A stretch of DNA of 64,000 nt from Fredinandcohnia quinoae (GCF_022427965.1 NZ_JAKTTI010000003.1:1-64000); one strand, 5' to 3'. Counted from the first letter of the stretch, positions 26,468-36,107 are shown. The notes: generated from the sequence alone by a model not told the origin. A program made the numbers and translations.

Positions 26468-27445
26468 TTAAAATAAAGCATTTTCCTTACTCTTCCGGCG
26501 CACTAAGTAATTCGATAATAGAACTAGGATGAAGCCGACTACTGATTGATAGAGACCAGCTGCTGCCGACATTCCGATATCCCCTAGCTGCATTAGTCCA
26601 CGGTAGACGTACGTATCAATTACGTTTGTTGTATCATAGATGGCACCTGAATTCATTGGCACTTGATAGAATAATCCAAAATCAGAGTAGAATATTTTCC
26701 CAATCGATAATAAAGTCATCATCACAATCACTGGCATGATCGTAGGAATCGTAATATACCAGATTTGTTGAAGCTTCGAGGCACCATCTAGAGTCGCAGC
26801 TTCATAGAATGCTTTGTCAATTCCGATAATGGCCGCCAAATAAATGACACATAGAAAACCGATACCCTTCCACAAATTAATGAAGGTTAAAATATATGGC
26901 CAATATTTTGCTTCTAAATACCATGAGATTTCAGGTAATCCAAGCATCGGCAAAATAGTCTTATTTAAATAACCGACATCGACACTTAAAAAGGCATAAC
27001 CTAAATAACTAACAATGACCATTGAGATTAAAAATGGTAATAGAATGACACTTTGATAAAAGCTCTTCATCAGCTTATTTTTTATTTCATTAAGCATGAT
27101 TGCTACACCGAGTGCAACTACTGTGTTCAAGATTATGAATACACCATTATATAGAATCGTATTTCTTGTGATCACTATTGCATCCCTTGTACTAAATAAA
27201 TATTCAAAGTTTTTAAAGCCAATCCAATCACTTGCAAAGATTCCTTTTGCATAGTTAATATCTTTAAAAGCGATGATGAGACCAAACATCGGTAAATAAT
27301 TGTTAATTAGCAAATAAATTAACCCTGGCGCCATCATGATAAAAAGAGGAAGATACCGTTTGAATTTGATCATCCTGGTGCTTACCGTTTTTTTAGGAAC
27401 CAGCTGGACGTCCGTTCTTAATGGCTTGGTAGTTACGTCCGACAT
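26468..27445 (-). CDS. CUT1 ABC sugar transporter permease (LplB-like)
   Basis: A 325-residue permease with six membrane segments and a long cytoplasmic N-terminus. The EAA motif reads YEAATLDGASKLQQIWYITIPTI. It is the MalF-type partner of the downstream permease gene (18 bp away). The N-terminal RYLPLFIMMAPGLIYLLINNYLPMFG is typical of the LplB branch, which carries complex oligosaccharides. Gene order (binding protein, LplB, LplC) is the family standard. Confidence 0.92.
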   Translation of the reverse strand: MSDVTTKPLRTDVQLVPKKTVSTRMIKFKRYLPLFIMMAPGLIYLLINNYLPMFGLIIAFKDINYAKGIFASDWIGFKNFEYLFSTRDAIVITRNTILYNGVFIILNTVVALGVAIMLNEIKNKLMKSFYQSVILLPFLISMVIVSYLGYAFLSVDVGYLNKTILPMLGLPEISWYLEAKYWPYILTFINLWKGIGFLCVIYLAAIIGIDKAFYEAATLDGASKLQQIWYITIPTIMPVIVMMTLLSIGKIFYSDFGLFYQVPMNSGAIYDTTNVIDTYVYRGLMQLGDIGMSAAAGLYQSVVGFILVLLSNYLVRRKSKENALF

Positions 27446-27567
27446 CCTTATTCCCCCTCATTACGATTTTTTTTGCTATATCTATTTTGAACCTGTAGAA
27501 TTATCTATTTTTGATGGAAAAAGGAGAACTAGAACACCTTCTAGCCCTCCTTTTTGATTACTCACTA

Positions 27568-29040
27568 TTATTTCTTCCACGCATCGAATTGCTTTTGTTT
27601 TTCAGCGATAATCTTGTCAATGCCGGCTTCTTTCAACTTTTTATTAAATTCAGGAAGACTCTTATCAGGATCTAACGTACCAGTTGCAAGTCCAGCCTTG
27701 TATTGGTTTAAGACGTTTGTACATGCAGCAATCTCGGTTTTAACTGGATCAGGATTGAATGTGAACCCTAGTGCAGGAGAAACGATTGCTGATTCGTTAA
27801 ATTCCTTCATTTCATCCCAAAGTTGTGGAGAGTTTCCTTCCCAAGGGTATGTTAGGAAATTGTTTCCGATTAACCATTGATTAAATACATAGTTTGACTC
27901 GGTCACACCATCCGGTAATTTAATCGTTCCATCATCCTTAACCTGATAATGTTTGCCCTCAATTCCGTTTGCAATCAAATTCATAATATCTTTATCTGTG
28001 TAGAGTAAGTTCATCATTTCCATCGCTTTTTCAGGATTTTCACTATTACGTGCAATCGCCATATTTACTCCAGCAGCAGCCGTCGTAAGCAGGTAATTAT
28101 CGGTTAACGTAACCTCAACCATTTCAAAGCCTGTAATATTTTGCTCTTGTTTAGCAAAGCCTGGTTTCATATTGGCAAAATAGCCGAATGCCTTACCTGC
28201 TTTCACAATATTAGCTTGCGCCTCTTGAGAGGTTGCAGCATCTTTCATAATATAGCCGGACTCGTACCATTTACGTGCTAATTTAATTGCAGCCTCGTAA
28301 TTTGAGTCCTCATACATATTAATAATCTTATCGTCATTTATTGCGATAACACCAAGGGTATCGCCAAGAGTATCATATAATCCGCCTAATGCAATAGTTG
28401 TGCCCATTTCCGCAGCAACTGGTACTATGTTTGGTTCATTTTGTTTTACGGTTTCAAAAACAGGTCCTAAATCTTCCCATGTTTTTACTTGAGAAAGATC
28501 AATATTGTATTTATCCACAATATCCTTTCTCATCAAAAATCCGAAGTTAACCGCGATATCTCGCATGCTCGGAATACCATAAATTTCTCCGCCTACTTTA
28601 ACACCTTCTAAAAGATTACTTGGGACAGCTTCTGTAATTCCTTTGCCATGGGTTTTAAGTAGCCCATCTAAAGGAATCAGTTGCCCTTTTGCTGCTTGCA
28701 GTTGATACAGAGGTGCTGTAGCAACAATGAGGTCAAGCTTTTCATTACCAGTCAACATTAGGTTTGATTGTTGTGCCCAAGCTGCAGCACCAATCGGCAT
28801 AAGCTTGACTGTCGCATTAATTTTTTCTTTCGTAATTTTATTTATTTCATCTTGAACGAGTGGCAAATCATCAATCTTAGTAAATGCAGGAAATGCCATT
28901 GTTAATTCATATGTTTCTTCTTTCGACTTATCATTTTTGTCACCATCATTACTACTTTCCTTTGATTTACAACCCGCCAACACTAACATAATTGACATCA
29001 CGATCATCAGGAACATTGAAAATGATTTAAATCTCTTCAT
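27568..29040 (-). CDS. Extracellular sugar-binding lipoprotein (LplA-like)
   Basis: A 490-residue solute-binding lipoprotein. The signal peptide ends in the lipobox LAGC with Cys24 as lipidation site, followed by a Ser/Lys/Asp-rich linker and the bilobal binding domain. It delivers an oligosaccharide to the two permeases that follow. GGGGGG precedes the ATG. The 128-bp gap before it contains a -10-like box and a cre-like site, so the transporter and hydrolase genes probably form a unit separate from the two-component genes, controlled by the AraC-type response regulator and by CcpA. The sugar is unknown. Confidence 0.93.
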   Translation of the reverse strand: MKRFKSFSMFLMIVMSIMLVLAGCKSKESSNDGDKNDKSKEETYELTMAFPAFTKIDDLPLVQDEINKITKEKINATVKLMPIGAAAWAQQSNLMLTGNEKLDLIVATAPLYQLQAAKGQLIPLDGLLKTHGKGITEAVPSNLLEGVKVGGEIYGIPSMRDIAVNFGFLMRKDIVDKYNIDLSQVKTWEDLGPVFETVKQNEPNIVPVAAEMGTTIALGGLYDTLGDTLGVIAINDDKIINMYEDSNYEAAIKLARKWYESGYIMKDAATSQEAQANIVKAGKAFGYFANMKPGFAKQEQNITGFEMVEVTLTDNYLLTTAAAGVNMAIARNSENPEKAMEMMNLLYTDKDIMNLIANGIEGKHYQVKDDGTIKLPDGVTESNYVFNQWLIGNNFLTYPWEGNSPQLWDEMKEFNESAIVSPALGFTFNPDPVKTEIAACTNVLNQYKAGLATGTLDPDKSLPEFNKKLKEAGIDKIIAEKQKQFDAWKK

Positions 29041-29066
29041 CCATTTTTCCCCCTTTTTCCTCTTTC

Positions 29067-29081
29067 AAGTAAGCGTTGTCA
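29067..29081 (-). promoter_or_regulatory. cre-like CcpA site in the binding-protein leader
   Basis: AAGTAAGCGTTGTCA matches the Bacillus catabolite-responsive consensus WTGNAANCGNWNNCW at all but one fixed position. It lies between the candidate -10 box and the start codon, a roadblock position for CcpA. Confidence 0.5.
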
Positions 29082-29113
29082 TTCACCCAATGGGCTTTTT
29101 TATTTCTAATTTT

Positions 29114-29119
29114 AGTATA
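29114..29119 (-). promoter_or_regulatory. Candidate -10 box of the sugar-import operon
   Basis: TATACT on the minus strand, 74 bp before the start of the binding-protein gene, without a recognisable -35. A weak -35 is expected for promoters activated by AraC-type regulators such as the one encoded upstream. Confidence 0.4.
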
Positions 29120-29168
29120 GTTGAATGAAAAAGAAGGAACTTACTAAAAAAACGACCTCTCACTTTCA

Positions 29169-30779
29169 CTATTCCGACTTTTGTGAAGACCTTCGATATT
29201 CCATCGGATTTTGGTGAGTCATTTTCTTGAATATCGTAGAAAAATAGGAAAAATTAGAATAACCAACAGATAAGGCAATATCGCTCACTGATAGATTCGT
29301 TTCCCGCAATAACTTTTTAGCATATTCCATTCGTTCCTGCATTAAGTAGTCAGAAAGGGATAATCCTGTTTCTTTTTTAAAAAGTCTTGTTAAATAGTCA
29401 GGATTTAAATAAACAACCTTCGCAATATTGTCACGGGATAGACGATGCTCTCCAATGTTATCCGAGATATATTGTCTTATCCGATCAACCAATGAACCTT
29501 TTTCATTCGGAGAATGTAGCTGGTCCATTGCGATATCCGTAATATAAACAACCCATTCATGTAATGAATATAATGAGGTTAACACCTTATTTGGCTTTTC
29601 TGTAAGCAAATTTTGCGCAAAAACCTGGTTCGCTTGAATTCCCTTCGCTTTTAGTACGTAGAAAATTAACTGCAAAAAGTCCTGATAAAAATAATGAAGG
29701 GAGTGAGCAGTAATATTCTCATCATCCTTCTTCCAATTAGTAAAATACTCATTAATCTTATTAAGTAGTAGGTCTTTTTCTCCAATCCTAACTAAGTTTG
29801 CCCACTCTTCAGTTGGTAGAATGGGAATCATAGAGGTTTTATTACTTGCATTCTTATACTCAATTACCTTATTAGTGATTGTGACATTATTGTTTTTGAG
29901 ATTTTGGATCATGTGAACCATTGCTACTAATTCTTGAATTTGTACTTGATTCCCAATATAACAGCAAAGTTCACATAAAAAGTATGTTGAAAAATCATCA
30001 ATAAATTGATTGCACATATTTACTAGGTCTGTTTCATTCATTGCACCAGTAGTAGGGATAATTACTAAAATCGCACCTGGTTCCACTGAAAGTAAATGTG
30101 CATCTTGAAATTTACTGGCAATTTCTTCATCAACTGCTTTTTGAAAACCATATTCCATTATCTTTTCTTCTCTATGGTTTAGATCCTCTTTCCAATTCTG
30201 AACATGGATAATGACTGGCATGAACATCGTACATTCACTAAACGAAATCCGATAGTTTTTTAAATACTTTTCGATTCTTTCAATTGACGAAGGTATTGAT
30301 TCGTTAATTAGTTCTGTCCAAAAACGATCCACCATCACTGAATGCTGGGAATTTTTTAATTGAAGATAGGATCGCTCTACCTCTTTTATCTCAAGCTTCT
30401 TTTTGATTTTATTCAATGCACCATCAATAACCTCTTCAAGTTCCTGATAATCAACGGGCTTTAACAAATAATTAAAGCTTTGTAATTGCAAAGCCTGTTT
30501 TGCATATGAAAAGTCTGAATGACATGTTAGGAAAACCGTTTCAGTATGTGTGTAATTCTCCTTTACCCACTTTAGCAAATCTAGTCCAGATCCTTTCGGC
30601 ATTTCAATATCACATAATAATAGATCGACCTTGTTATTTAAAAATACCTCTTGAGCGCTAGATAAGCTATGAGCCGTATATACTGAAGAAATCTGATGCT
30701 TCTCCCAATCGACACCCGCTTGAACTCCCCTGATAGAATGAATTTCATCATCTACAATTAGTACATTAAATTGACTCAC
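29169..30779 (-). CDS. YesN-type response regulator with AraC DNA-binding domain
   Basis: A 536-residue regulator. The receiver domain (1-125) has the acidic pocket Asp10/Asp11 and phosphoacceptor Asp57 (LLCDIEMP). A long middle region (about 130-430) resembles the YesN linker, and the last 100 residues are an AraC-type double helix-turn-helix (VVYLNPDYLTRLFKKETG, IALSVGYSNFSYFSTIFKK). I chose the GTG start at 30779 because GGGGGAGG lies five bases before it; an ATG ten codons earlier has no such signal. With the sensor kinase upstream it probably activates the import and hydrolase genes that follow. Confidence 0.92.
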   Translation of the reverse strand: MSQFNVLIVDDEIHSIRGVQAGVDWEKHQISSVYTAHSLSSAQEVFLNNKVDLLLCDIEMPKGSGLDLLKWVKENYTHTETVFLTCHSDFSYAKQALQLQSFNYLLKPVDYQELEEVIDGALNKIKKKLEIKEVERSYLQLKNSQHSVMVDRFWTELINESIPSSIERIEKYLKNYRISFSECTMFMPVIIHVQNWKEDLNHREEKIMEYGFQKAVDEEIASKFQDAHLLSVEPGAILVIIPTTGAMNETDLVNMCNQFIDDFSTYFLCELCCYIGNQVQIQELVAMVHMIQNLKNNNVTITNKVIEYKNASNKTSMIPILPTEEWANLVRIGEKDLLLNKINEYFTNWKKDDENITAHSLHYFYQDFLQLIFYVLKAKGIQANQVFAQNLLTEKPNKVLTSLYSLHEWVVYITDIAMDQLHSPNEKGSLVDRIRQYISDNIGEHRLSRDNIAKVVYLNPDYLTRLFKKETGLSLSDYLMQERMEYAKKLLRETNLSVSDIALSVGYSNFSYFSTIFKKMTHQNPMEYRRSSQKSE

Positions 30780-30815
30780 TGTAACCTCCCCCTTCACTGA
30801 TGAGAACAAATAATT

Positions 30816-32537
30816 TTAGATTGACTCAATTGGAATTTGGATGATAACTGTTGCTCCTTTTCCCTCTTCATTTGTAAAATGTATTTTCGTATTGTCCTCA
30901 TATAACAATGCTAATCTTCTTTTTACATTCCATATACCAATTCGTTCTCCATCTACACTTGATAATGATTCATCAATTGCGAGCTTTTCTAGGACTTCCT
31001 CTGGAAAACCTTCGCCTGTATCTTGAATTTTAATCGTGATATAGTTAGTACTTTCCTGTTTCACTGCGATTGAAATATCTATTTTTTTGTCGAAATTAAA
31101 TGCATGCTTAATTGAATTCTCTACCATTGTTTGGATGACGAGAGGCGGTATTTTGCAATCTCCTAATTCCTTTGGTAAATCGATATCATATCCAAATGTA
31201 TCTGGAAACCGAAGCTGCTGAATGCGCAAATAATTCCTCGTATGCTCAAGCTCATCGTGTAAGCTGACAAAATAAGAATTGCTTCGGAACATATATCGGA
31301 AGTAATTGGCAAGGCATTTTGACATTTCCTGAATGATTTCATATTCCTTAACCGTTGCCAGATTATAAATGATATTTAATGAGTTTAGGAAAAAATGCGG
31401 ATTAATTTGCAGCTGCAAATGCTTTAACTCCGCCCGTTGAAGATTTAATTTTTCTTCATATACATTAATTTTCAATCCTCTAATTTCCGAAATCATATGA
31501 TTAAAATTATCATTCATGACCTCGAATTCAGTAGAATTTGGTTGGACAGGAAGTCGTACCTCCAGGTCCCCTTTGCGTAATTTCTTCATTGCAGTAACGA
31601 TGCGATTTATTGGTTGAAGAAATACCTTTCTCATGATAAAAATGAAAAATAACAGAAATATAATTGCTACTGCATAGACAAGTGAAGAAATTCTTTGTAA
31701 AAACGGAAGCTTTTCTAATATTTCACTTTCTGGGATTAGTGCAAATAAATAAAAGTCCCCCATTTTGGATTTCTCCTTCATCGCAACAAAACGATCATTT
31801 TTTCCAGTAATCGCATACTTATTACCTGTAAATGTGAGATTAATATTTTCTTCTTGAATAAAATTTCTGCTTGTAATCGGCTGAAATTCAGAATTAGTAA
31901 GAAATGCCCTTCCATTCTCCCCAAAATCAATATACTTAAATGGTTGGATTAGCTTGTCCATATTAACCCAAGCACCAACCTTCACACGATCTGTTGTCAA
32001 ATAGTACAATAAATAATAATTATTTTCTCCTTTTACAATACTCCATTTCCCTTCAGATACTTGGTCGGGCTTATCCCGAAGTACTTGAATAATCTCCGTT
32101 TTTTCTTCGAGACGATGAGTGTAAGAGTCAGCATAATTTTGGGTATTCATGAAATCATCATAAGTCGATGAATAAATAAAAATAGAATCGATCGTTGGGT
32201 AAAACTCTGACTGACTGCCAATTGCATAAAATAATCGCAGCTTTGCTTCCTCGTATTCATTCAAATCAAAGGACTCATTTTCTTGTAAATAATATAAATC
32301 TGTATTATTCGCATTCAATTGAAATATGTAATTTCCTACACCCTCCAAGCTATTATCTATTTGGTCAATATAGAGATTCAACATATTATTATTAGATTGT
32401 GCAACCTGACTGCGAATAACTTGAACTGCATAATAATTATTGACGATATGAATGATGATTAATGGACCAATTATTAAAACCACGGATAGAAAGAGCTTAA
32501 ACAATAATGAGTTGAATATTGGTTTTAGTTGCTTCAT
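30816..32537 (-). CDS. YesM-type sensor histidine kinase
   Basis: A 573-residue membrane kinase. Membrane segments lie at about 12-33 and 283-303 and bound a large extracellular sensor region. A HAMP domain follows (about 304-356), then the HisK_5-type phosphorylation site His381 in INPHFFLNSLN and the ATPase domain with DTGEGFP and GIGIWNV-type G boxes. AGGTGG precedes the ATG. These kinases sense extracellular sugars, sometimes via the binding protein, and phosphorylate the AraC-type regulator encoded 36 bp downstream. Confidence 0.93.
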   Translation of the reverse strand: MKQLKPIFNSLLFKLFLSVVLIIGPLIIIHIVNNYYAVQVIRSQVAQSNNNMLNLYIDQIDNSLEGVGNYIFQLNANNTDLYYLQENESFDLNEYEEAKLRLFYAIGSQSEFYPTIDSIFIYSSTYDDFMNTQNYADSYTHRLEEKTEIIQVLRDKPDQVSEGKWSIVKGENNYYLLYYLTTDRVKVGAWVNMDKLIQPFKYIDFGENGRAFLTNSEFQPITSRNFIQEENINLTFTGNKYAITGKNDRFVAMKEKSKMGDFYLFALIPESEILEKLPFLQRISSLVYAVAIIFLLFFIFIMRKVFLQPINRIVTAMKKLRKGDLEVRLPVQPNSTEFEVMNDNFNHMISEIRGLKINVYEEKLNLQRAELKHLQLQINPHFFLNSLNIIYNLATVKEYEIIQEMSKCLANYFRYMFRSNSYFVSLHDELEHTRNYLRIQQLRFPDTFGYDIDLPKELGDCKIPPLVIQTMVENSIKHAFNFDKKIDISIAVKQESTNYITIKIQDTGEGFPEEVLEKLAIDESLSSVDGERIGIWNVKRRLALLYEDNTKIHFTNEEGKGATVIIQIPIESI

Positions 32538-32553
32538 TGGTTTGCCACCTAAC

Positions 32554-33162
32554 TTATTTAATCAGAGCGTTTAAATGAAAAATCGCTTTTTCAACTGAGG
32601 TTTCGATATAGCCTATTATTTGTTCGATGGTGAAGACATTTAGTTTTTCATCAAGTTCTTTTTTATCGTACTGACAATCCTCTATTAAATATGGCAAAAA
32701 CGCTTTCACTTCTTTCACCTTTACTTCATCAAGGTCAATGATGGAGCTGTTAATGACAAGCTCATTTAGGACATTTGCTGTCAAATCGTAATGCGCTAGC
32801 AATTTACCATTTAATAATCGAAAGTCATTGTGGTAGAGCTGGTGAATATCTTGATTTGCTTCCATTCTATTTTTTAGCCAGGGCAAATAAAAACCTGAAA
32901 GCCAGAGTTCATCGGCAATAAGATGAGAATAATAACCTAGAATATAGGCAGAATTTTGGTTTGATTGATATTTTTGAAGAAAGCCCTCATAATCGATTGT
33001 TCTTGTGTAATCCGCATGATTACCAGAGTAAAAATGTGATAAGTCTTTTGGTGAAACTGCATCAGGGGCTACTCCATCTATTAAAAAGGATTGCTTGTCT
33101 GGAATTGGTATTTTATTAGCAATTTGATTAGAGATGATAAGATGCATAATTCTTGAACCCAT
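32554..33162 (-). CDS. Zinc-dependent phospholipase C-like hydrolase
   Basis: A 202-residue intracellular protein of the zinc-dependent phospholipase C fold (PF00882-like), often annotated simply as hydrolase. Scattered metal-ligand candidates include His in MHLIISNQI, HFYSGNHADY and YYSHLIADELW. I use the ATG at 33162 because AAAGGAG lies eight bases upstream; the GTG at 33171 overlaps that box. It lies between dnaN and the sensor kinase gene with short gaps and might be co-transcribed with either. Its substrate is unknown; many bacterial relatives have no shown phospholipase activity. Confidence 0.7.
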   Translation of the reverse strand: MGSRIMHLIISNQIANKIPIPDKQSFLIDGVAPDAVSPKDLSHFYSGNHADYTRTIDYEGFLQKYQSNQNSAYILGYYSHLIADELWLSGFYLPWLKNRMEANQDIHQLYHNDFRLLNGKLLAHYDLTANVLNELVINSSIIDLDEVKVKEVKAFLPYLIEDCQYDKKELDEKLNVFTIEQIIGYIETSVEKAIFHLNALIK

Positions 33163-33175
33163 TCTCGTCACTCCT

Positions 33176-34306
33176 TTAGTATGTTCTTACTGGAGAAATA
33201 AGCTGAAGCTGTGATGAATTGTTTACTGGTTCAATTAATACAGGACGCATTGACCCTCCGAAGCTTATTTTCACCTCTTCTTCCTTGATAACCTTTAAAG
33301 CATCCATTAAAAAATTTCCGTCAAGTGAAATGCTTAACTCATTACAACCAACTGACGATAGAATCGGTTGGTATTCTTCAATTCTACCAATTTCAGTTGA
33401 ATTCGAAGATATTTTTAATTTAGATGCATCCTTCATTTCTAACATAACATTATTGTTTTTCCAATCACTAGCGAATAAACAAGCTCTGTCAATTCCTTTT
33501 AATAATTGCTTTGTATTCATCGTTATAGCCGTTTCAGATTCATGAGGAATTAAACCTACTACATTTGGGTAATTCCCCTCAATCAATCTTGAAAAAAGAG
33601 TCATTGAGCTTGATTTGAACACAATGTAGCTTGTACTTATGTATATTTCGATTTCACCTTGATTAGGATTCATTAGTTTGAGAAGTTCATGTAATGCTGA
33701 GCTTGGTATGATTACAGAGCCATTTACATTTGATTCGATTGTTATTTCACTTAACGCCAACCGATGTGAGTTTGTTGCAGCACATGTAAGCTTATTTTCT
33801 TGAAAAGACATATGAACGCCTGTTAATACAGGTCTTGTTTCATTTTTTGATGTGGCAAATACAGTTTGTTTAATCAATTCAATTAAATCATGAATAGCCA
33901 TTCTAGTAGAGGGTGTTTCAACCATTTTAGGAAGCATCGGATACTCCTCGGAATTAAAGCCATGTAAGGTTGTTACAATGTCATCTGATTGAATTGTAAT
34001 AATCTGTTTTTCATTTCCTTTAATATGTATATCATTAGGGAGTTTTTTAGCGATTTCACTTAAATACTTTGCTGAGATGACGACACTACCCCGGTTCAAA
34101 ACCTCCAACACCTTAACTCCATCATATTCAAGAGGGATAATCTTTTCGATTATGATGTCAGAATTACTTCCAATTACCGTTAATTGATTCGTATCTGCAA
34201 TGATCTTAATACCTGTTAGAATTGGAAACGGTGTCTTTGAAGATACTGCCTTACTAACTTCGGAAATAGCTTGATTAAAAGTTTCGTGATTTATAATAAA
34301 TTCCAT
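33176..34306 (-). CDS. dnaN: DNA polymerase III beta subunit (sliding clamp) paralogue
   Basis: A 376-residue protein with the three repeated clamp domains of DnaN, full length. N-terminal MEFIINHETFNQAISEVSKAVSSKTPFPIL and the C-terminal LISPVRTY ending (normally QLILPVRTY) are characteristic. It rings DNA and holds polymerases and repair proteins. It is not next to dnaA or recF, as the housekeeping copy always is in Bacillus, but between a Nudix gene and a hydrolase gene, so it is very likely a second copy like that found in the B. cereus group. AGGAAGG precedes the ATG. Whether it works in replication, repair or stress is not visible. Confidence 0.93.
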   Translation of the reverse strand: MEFIINHETFNQAISEVSKAVSSKTPFPILTGIKIIADTNQLTVIGSNSDIIIEKIIPLEYDGVKVLEVLNRGSVVISAKYLSEIAKKLPNDIHIKGNEKQIITIQSDDIVTTLHGFNSEEYPMLPKMVETPSTRMAIHDLIELIKQTVFATSKNETRPVLTGVHMSFQENKLTCAATNSHRLALSEITIESNVNGSVIIPSSALHELLKLMNPNQGEIEIYISTSYIVFKSSSMTLFSRLIEGNYPNVVGLIPHESETAITMNTKQLLKGIDRACLFASDWKNNNVMLEMKDASKLKISSNSTEIGRIEEYQPILSSVGCNELSISLDGNFLMDALKVIKEEEVKISFGGSMRPVLIEPVNNSSQLQLISPVRTY

Positions 34307-34458
34307 AGAAAATGACCTTCCTTTTACGAATTTGTGTTCTATTTACACATTTCGACACGATTTCTGAAAATCCCTGTATTTTTTTTATTGTTGCAGGAAT
34401 CTAGGTTAGAATAAATAAGTAGAAAATGATGTGAAATTTTAAAGGGAGAGGGAGCACA

Positions 34459-34896
34459 ATGCAAGGATATAACGTGATTATGATATACAATAAGAAGTTG
34501 GACCAATTATTGATGTGCAAGCGTTTAAAAGATCCTTATAAAGGATTAAGCAATCTAGTTGGCGGAAAAATTGAAGAAGGAGAACCCAGTATTGAAGGGG
34601 CATACAGAGAGCTTTATGAAGAGACTAGCATTACAAAAGAGGATGTTACGCTCCATCACGTAATGGACTTTACATATTATCTTCAGGAATGCTATGTCGA
34701 AGTGTTTGCTGGGAGATTAAAGCGAGATGTAACTGTCTCAGGAGATGAAAATATTTTATACTGGTCTGATTTGGATCATAACTTTTTTGACATGACCCTT
34801 TATGCTGGTGAAGGAAATATTGGGCATATGATTGAACAGGTGAATATGTATAAGGAGATTATACTCGGGGAAAATTCAACTGGTGAAATTGAATAG
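34459..34896 (+). CDS. Nudix hydrolase
   Basis: A 145-residue Nudix protein. The Nudix box at 35-57 reads G-x5-E-x7-REL-x-EE-T, with the catalytic Glu residues intact (AYRELYEETSI). The N-terminus YNVIMIYNKKLDQLLMCKR is typical of MutT-type enzymes, and 8-oxo-dGTP or another oxidised nucleotide is a plausible substrate, though other nucleoside diphosphate derivatives are possible. AGGGAGAGGGAG precedes the ATG. It is divergent from the dnaN paralogue across 152 bp; a shared role in protecting DNA is conceivable. Confidence 0.85.
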   Translation: MQGYNVIMIYNKKLDQLLMCKRLKDPYKGLSNLVGGKIEEGEPSIEGAYRELYEETSITKEDVTLHHVMDFTYYLQECYVEVFAGRLKRDVTVSGDENILYWSDLDHNFFDMTLYAGEGNIGHMIEQVNMYKEIILGENSTGEIE

Positions 34897-34923
34897 TGGA
34901 GATTAGGAAAGCAAATGGAAAGT

Positions 34924-34964
34924 GGTCTGTCACACTAGATTCAGGATAAAGACAGACCTTTATT
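34924..34964 (+). terminator. Possible terminator after the Nudix gene
   Basis: GGTCTGTC and GACAGACC form an eight-bp stem with a 19-base loop, followed by TTTATT. The long loop makes it a weaker candidate. Confidence 0.45.
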
Positions 34965-35015
34965 GCCATTCGGCTCGAACTTGGTAAGAGTTTTGGTTCC
35001 CTATCTTTTAACAAA

Positions 35016-36107
35016 TCACCGTATTTTCACACTATAATGTCTTATTGATTTTGGGATTCCTTTTAGCTCCAGCACCCCGCTGTATATTAAATGTCTTATC
35101 CTATATTCTAAATAGAAATAGTCATCAATTTTATCCATCATTTCTCCAATTACTGTTGCAGTCTTAATAAAGTCCTTCTTTATTTGTTGATTGTGCAGCT
35201 TCTCAAGTGTATTGATAATAACTGGATCATAGTGATAATCTGGGACAGCTTTCATTTTATTATCTGACCATATTCGTAAAACCTCTTTGGTTTGGGATAA
35301 TGTTTCCCATTCCCTTTGGAATTGAATTCGTTCATCTTGAGTTAATGGCTGTTTTTCGTTATTTTTTTCAAAAAGTTTTCTTATATTTTCTGGTGAAATC
35401 TGCCCTGTATGTATAGCATTCTGATCTTCAAGTTCTGTTGAGTTTATTAGATTAATCTTATTTGATTTGTTCCGCATTAAATAAAGAAAAAAACGAAGTC
35501 CTGTTTGTTCAGCTGCATTATTCCCATACCAAATATAGATTGGTACATGATTTGGGATATCCTCTATTTCACGCAAAGTATTCTCAAATTTATTTCGATA
35601 TTCGTAGTCATCGTATTCAAAATTGATATTGTCATTTAACCATTCTTCGCGGTATGTTTGACCTATTTTTTCTTCTAGCTTCCATAATGGACCAATCGAA
35701 AGGAAGTCAGGGAATCCGATTACAGTTCTAGGCCGTTCAAGTCCAACCTTTAACGTACCTGCTGCAGATTCCGTTGATACAATATTAACGCTCCATGCTT
35801 CTTCTACTTGTTCAGAATGAATATGCTGACGATACTTCTGAATATGTTTGTTAATTTCTTCAACCATGATGTTCACATCATCTTGTTCAATAAAGTATCC
35901 TCTGCCTTCAAGTGGTTTTCCTTCCTCATGATTAAAGGAAGCAAACTCTTCACTATGATTTAATTCAAAGGTTTCCCACAAACCATTTTCCCTTACATTT
36001 GAAACTGTCACATAGTCAGCTGTATTCATTTTATAAACAAAGACGATATTGGGCTCCATAAAAAAATAGATAAATGGATGTCTACTTTTAGTCTTGATGT
36101 CGATCAA
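35016..36107 (-). CDS. DUF1835/DUF3658 domain protein
   Basis: A 363-residue cytoplasmic protein. Residues 1-90 are a poorly conserved N-terminus; about 105-230 fit DUF1835 (STESAAGTLKVGLERPRTVIGFPDFLSIGPL, then IPIYIWYGNNAAEQTGLRFFL); the C-terminal 110 residues fit DUF3658 (EWETLSQTKEVLRIWSDN, DYFYLEYRIRHLIYSGVLELKG). The family is common in Bacillus and its function is unknown. The TTG start has GGGGG right next to it, so the true start is uncertain. It stands between bioB and the Nudix gene without visible operon partners. Confidence 0.72.
   Translation of the reverse strand: MIDIKTKSRHPFIYFFMEPNIVFVYKMNTADYVTVSNVRENGLWETFELNHSEEFASFNHEEGKPLEGRGYFIEQDDVNIMVEEINKHIQKYRQHIHSEQVEEAWSVNIVSTESAAGTLKVGLERPRTVIGFPDFLSIGPLWKLEEKIGQTYREEWLNDNINFEYDDYEYRNKFENTLREIEDIPNHVPIYIWYGNNAAEQTGLRFFLYLMRNKSNKINLINSTELEDQNAIHTGQISPENIRKLFEKNNEKQPLTQDERIQFQREWETLSQTKEVLRIWSDNKMKAVPDYHYDPVIINTLEKLHNQQIKKDFIKTATVIGEMMDKIDDYFYLEYRIRHLIYSGVLELKGIPKSIRHYSVKIR

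Noticed and set aside
16300-33162. Carbohydrate cluster as a horizontally acquired island
   Set aside because: I see no integrase, tRNA junction, direct repeats or obvious composition shift at its borders.
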